Shown here: piece by piece, positions 59,412 through 64,000 of the stretch
Numbering within the stretch: position 1 is the first letter of the stretch
How the letters are laid out: each line of letters begins with the position of its first letter
DNA from: Clitopilus passeckerianus
Lineage: Eukaryota > Basidiomycota > Agaricomycetes > Agaricales > Entolomataceae
DNA length: 64,000 nucleotides
Assembly (NCBI GenBank): GCA_944990035.1
Contig: CALYLX010000066.1
Coordinates: 1,550,001-1,614,000 of the forward strand
Reading direction: 5' to 3'
Position numbers and translations under genes: made by a program
Notes under the pieces: generated by a model
Told to the model about the DNA's origin: nothing
The model's database searches: none
Seen by the model: only the letters and a program-made list of their open reading frames with translations

Positions 59412-59680
59412 GGGGAGTAAGGATAGATAAGATGAAGTAGGGAGTGGATGATGACGATCTAGAAAACTATACGTAAGAACTAAGAAGTTGGTGGCGGCGT
59501 ACCTTTCCAATGGCGGAGCGAGGTGCCAAAAAGTGATATTCGTGAAGAGAAGTGGATATATGCGCGGTTATATGCGCGAAATCCGATAGGAAAGGGTTCC
59601 TAAAGACGTTAGGCGAGGAAAGCGATGATGAAACGTACCGTTTCCAGCAGTGATGACGAGACCAATCGTCGTTGCACAAT

Positions 59681-59698
59681 CCCCTGCGGTGGTCACCA
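59681..59698 (-). promoter_or_regulatory. Candidate primer-binding site
   Basis: One nucleotide inside the 5' LTR (minus orientation), an 18-nt stretch begins TGG, as expected for pairing with a tRNA 3' CCA end. The matching tRNA is not identified. Supports minus-strand orientation of the element. Confidence 0.4.
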
Positions 59699-59699
59699 C

Positions 59700-60728
59700 T
59701 GTGGAAATAAATTCCTTAGCCGCAGGGAGTGCACTGTAGCCGGGTCTCGTTGATGTTGGTATAGTACGAGCGGACCTGAATGAAAAATAGTTCCTCGAAG
59801 ATCGAGGAGTGAGCGTGAACGTAAGGGATCAAGAGCTGATGGTGGCCTTTAGCCGAGACGCGCGACGCGTCTGAGGAGGGGAAAGAGAGAGACTGAAAAC
59901 TGAACGTAAAAACACTCAACAAACTAATGCCCACTCTTTGTGGACGATGCTGGAGTTCTCTTTGAACTCAATGCTGAAGTATTCTTGAGTTGTCCGACTG
60001 ACGAACGAGCTATCACAGGCTGGAAAGTTGGGGAGAAACTGTATATTGCAGGGAGCGGGGAAAAGTGGGAAGTATGAAAGTGGGGATTGTGGGGCTTCCC
60101 CCGGTCGAAAATACAGGTGGTGGGTATTAATAATGTACAGAAACCGAAGGCGCACGTACTCTCGTGCCCCCGGACCCAAAATGATGTCATAATGTACAGA
60201 AAAACGAAGAGGGAGCTCGAAAATGAGAGAGAAAGAATAACATATGAAAAAGGAAAGGCCTTGACCGAATGTGGAAATACCTCCGGATGACGAGTTCTGG
60301 GGAATTTCTCGAGGCGATGGGAGTCGCGTAGGCGTGCTGTGGCCCTAGCAGCATCTTTTACGCGTCCTAGGACTCCCTTCAGCACTCTACCATCCCAGAT
60401 TCGTTTCCCCTTTGATATCTCCAGACCCGAAGTCGGCTGTATAGTACAATGTAATTAATTATGGAATAGAAAAGAAATATACGTATCGTTCGTCTCGAGA
60501 GTCCTTAACCATATCCTGCAGAGAATGTGATGCGGTTTACACGATGGAATGGAAGTCTTGACCATCCAGACACGCAGAATAACATAACGAGGTGTATAGC
60601 GATCTTGAGGAGGAATGTGAGGTTTGCTGCGAATGCCGAGAAAGCTTGATGGTGTCGGGAAATACCAAGTTGCCGGTGAACGATCTTCTTCTGCACGTTC
60701 CCTCTGTACGTCCAGATTCCCTTCCACA
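59700..60728 (-). repeat. LTR, 5' in element orientation
   Basis: Direct repeat partner of 55695-56723. By eye the two copies do not differ, and the open frames they contain are identical, which suggests a very recent insertion. Confidence 0.9.
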
Positions 60729-61889
60729 CCGGCTTTCACCTACCTACAGAATTACGCCTTTATGTACTGCACCATTCTTTCAACTACTGGAAACCCACAC
60801 ATTAGCATCAAAACCAGTCTTCCATCGCTCCAGCGACTCGATATAGGGATGACCCTCGGGATCAACAGTATCATCTCGCCTTTGCTCGGGAGTCCTCGTC
60901 TTGTGGACACTCTTAGAATTTCTTGGTCCTCTCTAGCACTCGACGATCGCGAGCTTAGTGCAGCGGCCGATCTATTGCGTCACGTAGGATCAACACTAAA
61001 AAAATTCTATTTGGACGTCTCAGCCTACATCGGTTACGGAAACGAAGCTAGCTCGGAGAGTGTGTACCTACCTTTATGTTTTACTCTTTACTGATCTGGA
61101 CCTCTAAGACATCCCTTTACGACTTACCAACAATATCAACCTGACATTCCTGTCCGTCCGATCCATCTTTGTACCATTCTATCGCCGCTACGCCTCCAAG
61201 TGGCTCAGGAGTCTTCTTGGATCGATCAACTCCCCATTCCTCCGAGACCTACGTATCGAATTCCTCCCCGACTATACTGACAGCGACGGCATAGAATGTT
61301 CTCTGGAGGACTGTTTCCAAAACTTTGACTGGAGCTCAATTGACGATGCTATTACCGCAAACTCACATTTTGGGCAATGGGGGACGATAGAGATAGTTGC
61401 TGAGGAGGTTCCTAAGGGGAGTGGTATGGATTCAGCGTTGAGGGCGCACCTCCCTGGATTGAATGCAAGTGGAAAGCTTGTCATACTGAAAATCTGATGT
61501 AGAAATAATGAGTGGCGAGGGATCTCTTTCTTCGGATAGATACGTACCGCGATACCGTTCTATTGCGCTTCCTCTTAGGATGTATCGTATTTTCTTTAAT
61601 TGTAAGATGAAAAAAGTCAAATCGATTTTCCCGCTCGAGGTCCTATGTGGGCACATAACAGCGCGATCCATTCCATCAAGATGCTTAATATCGAGGCCCG
61701 GAAAAAGGAAGTTAGCAATAATCTGGGTTCGTACCTGTTGCCATCTAAAGTATGACATCTTCGAGATTGCCGAGCGCCACATTGAGGCGGGCGCCATCGA
61801 TTGAACCCATGACCTGGCAACCTCACAGATAGGATAAGCCTGGGTTCAACGTCGTCCAGGAACTTTCATCAAACCTCCTAGGATTCGAG

Positions 61890-63157
61890 ATGCAGACTGC
61901 TGACTTGGACGAAGTCTCCTCTCCCCCCATCCCTCCCGAAATACAGGAACATGTTATCTTGTCCATCGATTGGGAAGACAGTGACCTAATCAAGGCATCC
62001 CTCGTGTGCCAGCACTGGTACAAGGTCGCAATGCAAAAATTCTGGGCACACCGGGCGTTCAGAATCTATGGCAGGGGCAAAAGCTACGCTCTTCGTTGGC
62101 TACTTGAAAATCCAAAATGCCGTTTTATTCGTCATGTCCAGCATCTGGTCATCGATGGAAGATCGCCGGACGGAGATGATGTCTACTATGATATTCGTAA
62201 AACAGTGGATCTCATGGCTAAATTTACACCTTACCCGCGATCGATTCGGCTGGAATACATGAGATATACCTGGCTGTTTCCCCAGACCCTTCGGATACTG
62301 AAGTCTTTCAAGGAAGTGTCGTCCTTGGAATTGTACGACATGACGTACACATCTCCTGGGGAGTTCTTGAACTCTCTGAATATTTTCGATAGCCTACGGT
62401 ACCTCGCCTTCAAATCTTGTTTCGTCACTAGACGCCCAATGAAACCCGCTCCTATCCCGGATCCCGACCTCTCTTCTCTCCAGCGGCTGAATATTGGGAT
62501 AACCCCAAACTCAGCCGATGACCTTATTAGGTACCTGCTTACGAGACCATGCACAGTGGAGAGGCTCAAACTATCTTTGGAGACAAAGGGTTCTGAAGGT
62601 GGAGATGTGGCCGCGAGGCTACTGAGCCACATTGGACCGGCATTGAAATCCCTTCACTTGAATGTCTTTCCTCCTGAAAACATCCTGAGAAGTACGCATT
62701 CTCTTCGACGTGTAACTTCAGTCCTAATGTCTGACTCACAGACTCTCCTTTCCAACTAACAAACAATACAAGCCTCACATACCTTTCCGTCGAATCCATC
62801 TTGATAGCATCCGATAGGCGCTACGACTGCAGCTGGCTCGGAGGCCTCATTGAATCGATCAATTCATCTGTATTTCGGCATTTACGAGTTGGATTCTTGT
62901 CCGAGTACATCCCAGACGGTGAGGGGCATTATGGGATCCATTTCAAGAACTTCGATTGGAACTCCATTGACAATACCCTTACCGGGAGCTCTTATTTCGA
63001 CCATTGGAAAACGGTAGAGATATGGGTCAAGCAAACGATGGGGTATGAGTTGGAGGACGAAAACGTGGAAGGGCAGTTCAGAGAAAACCTTCCGAAATTG
63101 AATGGAAGTGGAAAACTGGTCGTCATCCAGGAAACAATAGGGGAGGAAGAGGACTAG
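61890..63157 (+). CDS. F-box/LRR-like protein, 405 aa, two exons
   Basis: Probable substrate receptor of an SCF ubiquitin ligase. Exons are 61890-62691 and 62742-63157 (50-nt intron); 1218 nt, open to TAG. It starts MQTADLDEVSSPPIPPEIQE. The F-box-like region reads IPPEIQEHVILSID ... KASLVCQHWYKVAMQKFWAH. The rest is a repeat-like region with hydrophobic-polar alternation (SSLQRLNIGITPNSADDLIR, SHIGPALKSLHLNVFP, LTYLSVESILIASDRRYD), ending in FDWNSIDNTLTGSSYFDHW and GKLVVIQETIG. Intron position and C-terminal blocks match the copies at 36651 and 55199, so the three are paralogues. It is the only complete, unbroken copy in the window. Confidence 0.85.
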
Positions 63158-63805
63158 GGATCGGACAAAGTTGCCAGGTTTCTGGCTGTATCTGTTTAAT
63201 TATTTACCTTGTTACTGTATTGACCCTAAATCCAACATTCAACCAAATCGTACGCTATTCCGATATGCATCGGAGCATGCTTGAATATGAAAGGCTGCTG
63301 ATTCAAATTATTTCCTGGTATCTACGTCTGTGAGCGCAGTGTGCACCTATGCACGAAAGAACCAGCTCCAGCTTGCTGCATAATGGGATAAGTTTAGGGC
63401 ACCGGTAATTGGATCAGATAGTACGACACGATTGTCGTCACCGTAGTAGCAACTCGCTGAGGGAGCTGAGATAGCTGGTCGTCACGACCACCCAGCAAGA
63501 ACACCAGAACAACCTTCAAACGGTAGTTCCTCCTCCAGCCTTTATCCTGGTCGGAGGTCCTGGTCGCTAGTCCTACACCCCTCTACTCGTCTTTTAGAAT
63601 TGATCTTGCCGACCTTCTGGATTTACAAATCCTCTGCGCCTCTGGGGTCGTCAAGATTGCTGAGCATCAAATTGACATCCATCTGAACACTGCCGCCCAA
63701 ATGTCACATACAATCGACCTTCTGAAACCCGTGATCTTGCCTGTGGCACAGCACGTTGATTCAACGTTGCGTAGCAACTTCCATCAACACTCCTGAGCAT
63801 TCGGC
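63158..63805. other. Intergenic between F-box paralogues
   Basis: Upstream region of the last F-box copy. No gene seen. Confidence 0.5.
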
Positions 63806-64000
63806 ATGGGAGCTGGCGATACAAGTTTTCACGCAGTTTCCTATCCTCGCATTCCTCTCGAGGTCCAAGAGCGCATCATCTTATCCGATGGTTGGACACG
63901 GAGGGGCCTTATCAGAGCATCCCTCGTCTGCCAGCACTGGTATACGGTCATGATGCAAAGTTTCTGGGCAGCTAACCCGTTAATAATCGACGCTGGACAT
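63806..64000 (+). CDS. F-box protein, N-terminal part (runs off right edge)
   Basis: From the ATG at 63806 (MGAGDTSFHAVSYPR) the frame is open to the window end. It contains the F-box-like region IPLEVQERIILSDGWTRRGL, IRASLVCQHWYTVMMQ and SFWAANPLIID, closely matching the genes at 55199 and 61890. The fourth member of the local family; integrity beyond residue 65 is unknown. Confidence 0.75.
   Translation, partial: MGAGDTSFHAVSYPRIPLEVQERIILSDGWTRRGLIRASLVCQHWYTVMMQSFWAANPLIIDAGH

Larger units (their letters stand above)
55695..60728 (-). mobile_element. Gag-only LTR retrotransposon (5.03 kb)
   Basis: Two direct repeats of 1029 nt (55695-56723 and 59700-60728) begin TGTGGAA and end TTCCACA and look identical. 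They flank an internal region of 2976 nt. The 4-bp target duplication CCGG is at 55691-55694 and 60729-60732. On the minus strand, immediately inside the 5' LTR, a TGG-starting primer-binding-site candidate reads TGGTGACCACCGCAGGGG (59698 downward). The only large ORF is gag-like. No protease, reverse transcriptase, RNase H or integrase motif is seen, so it should depend on another element for mobility. Confidence 0.92.
55199..61497 (+). pseudogene. F-box/LRR-like gene split by an LTR retrotransposon
   Basis: The left part (55199-55694) starts MTVENDPTTTSHPRVPLDVQ and contains an F-box-like region (VPLDVQERIISEI ... ASLVCQRWYTVAMHRFWA) up to SEPLNFLP. The right part resumes at 60733 (FTYLQNYAFMYCTILSTTGN) to 61059, then a 49-nt intron and a last exon 61109-61497 (FDWSSIDDAITANSHFGQW). 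Counting one CCGG only, 496 + 327 + 389 nt = 1212 nt, open throughout, against 405 codons in the intact neighbour. Family proteins would pair an F-box with a leucine-rich-like substrate-binding part in SCF ubiquitin ligases. The insertion disables this copy unless the 5' part is expressed alone; that part reads to a stop just inside the LTR. Confidence 0.88.

Noticed and set aside
55695..60728. Complete autonomous Gypsy/Copia element
   Set aside because: No reverse transcriptase, RNase H, integrase or protease motif in either strand of the 2976-nt internal region.

Overview
The window looks like nuclear DNA of an Agaricomycete (mushroom-forming basidiomycete). The reasons are short GT-AG introns of about 50 nt with CTAAC/CTNAC branch motifs, an aryl-alcohol-oxidase-type GMC gene, a basidiomycete-type sesquiterpene synthase, a seven-helix DUF6533-type membrane gene, a kinase-like family with an HGS catalytic loop, a TET/JBP-like dioxygenase and a local F-box family. 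No gene was identified by database search; all calls come from reading motifs and rebuilding splice sites by eye.

Layout. 0-5.3 kb: a partial GMC oxidoreductase, a decayed kinase-like copy, and two hypothetical genes, the second followed by a perfect 21-nt hairpin. 5.5-8.7 kb: a Zn2Cys6 regulator with a 13-nt exon in its zinc cluster, then tRNA-Leu(CAG). 9.7-15 kb: a small secreted protein, a DUF6533 gene with an in-frame stop, and an intact 333-aa terpene synthase. 15-18.7 kb: mostly non-coding, with degenerate tRNA-like sequence. 18.8-22 kb: a six-exon gene for an 849-aa low-complexity protein. 23.3-26.3 kb: a second kinase-like gene with a stop and a frameshift. 26.6-35.1 kb: a large ZNFX1/Hrr1-type helicase with CCCH, NFX1 and RZ zinc fingers, in which a 19-nt exon encodes most of the Walker A motif. 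36-38 kb: small ORFs, a 5'-truncated F-box paralogue and a tRNA-like sequence.

38.7-54.3 kb looks like a large DNA transposon or composite mobile locus. It carries a HECT-type ubiquitin ligase gene, a convergent gene ending in a TET/JBP-like 2OG-Fe(II) dioxygenase domain, a DDE integrase-core gene with its catalytic residues, and a further 398-aa gene. Short TTTGGTTTGRG-like motifs face inward at both flanks. In the middle lie wrecked copies of two host genes, a PHO80-like cyclin and a mitochondrial HSP70. The element genes read open while the host copies do not.

55.2-64 kb is an F-box cluster. One member is split by a 5.03-kb gag-only LTR retrotransposon whose 1029-nt LTRs look identical; removing the element and one CCGG target duplication leaves a 403-codon open frame. 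The next copy is intact (405 aa) and another runs off the right edge.

Functionally, the window combines accessory metabolism (GMC oxidase, terpene synthase, a possible local regulator), an RNA-silencing-type helicase, and active-looking mobile DNA with DNA-modification and ubiquitin genes.
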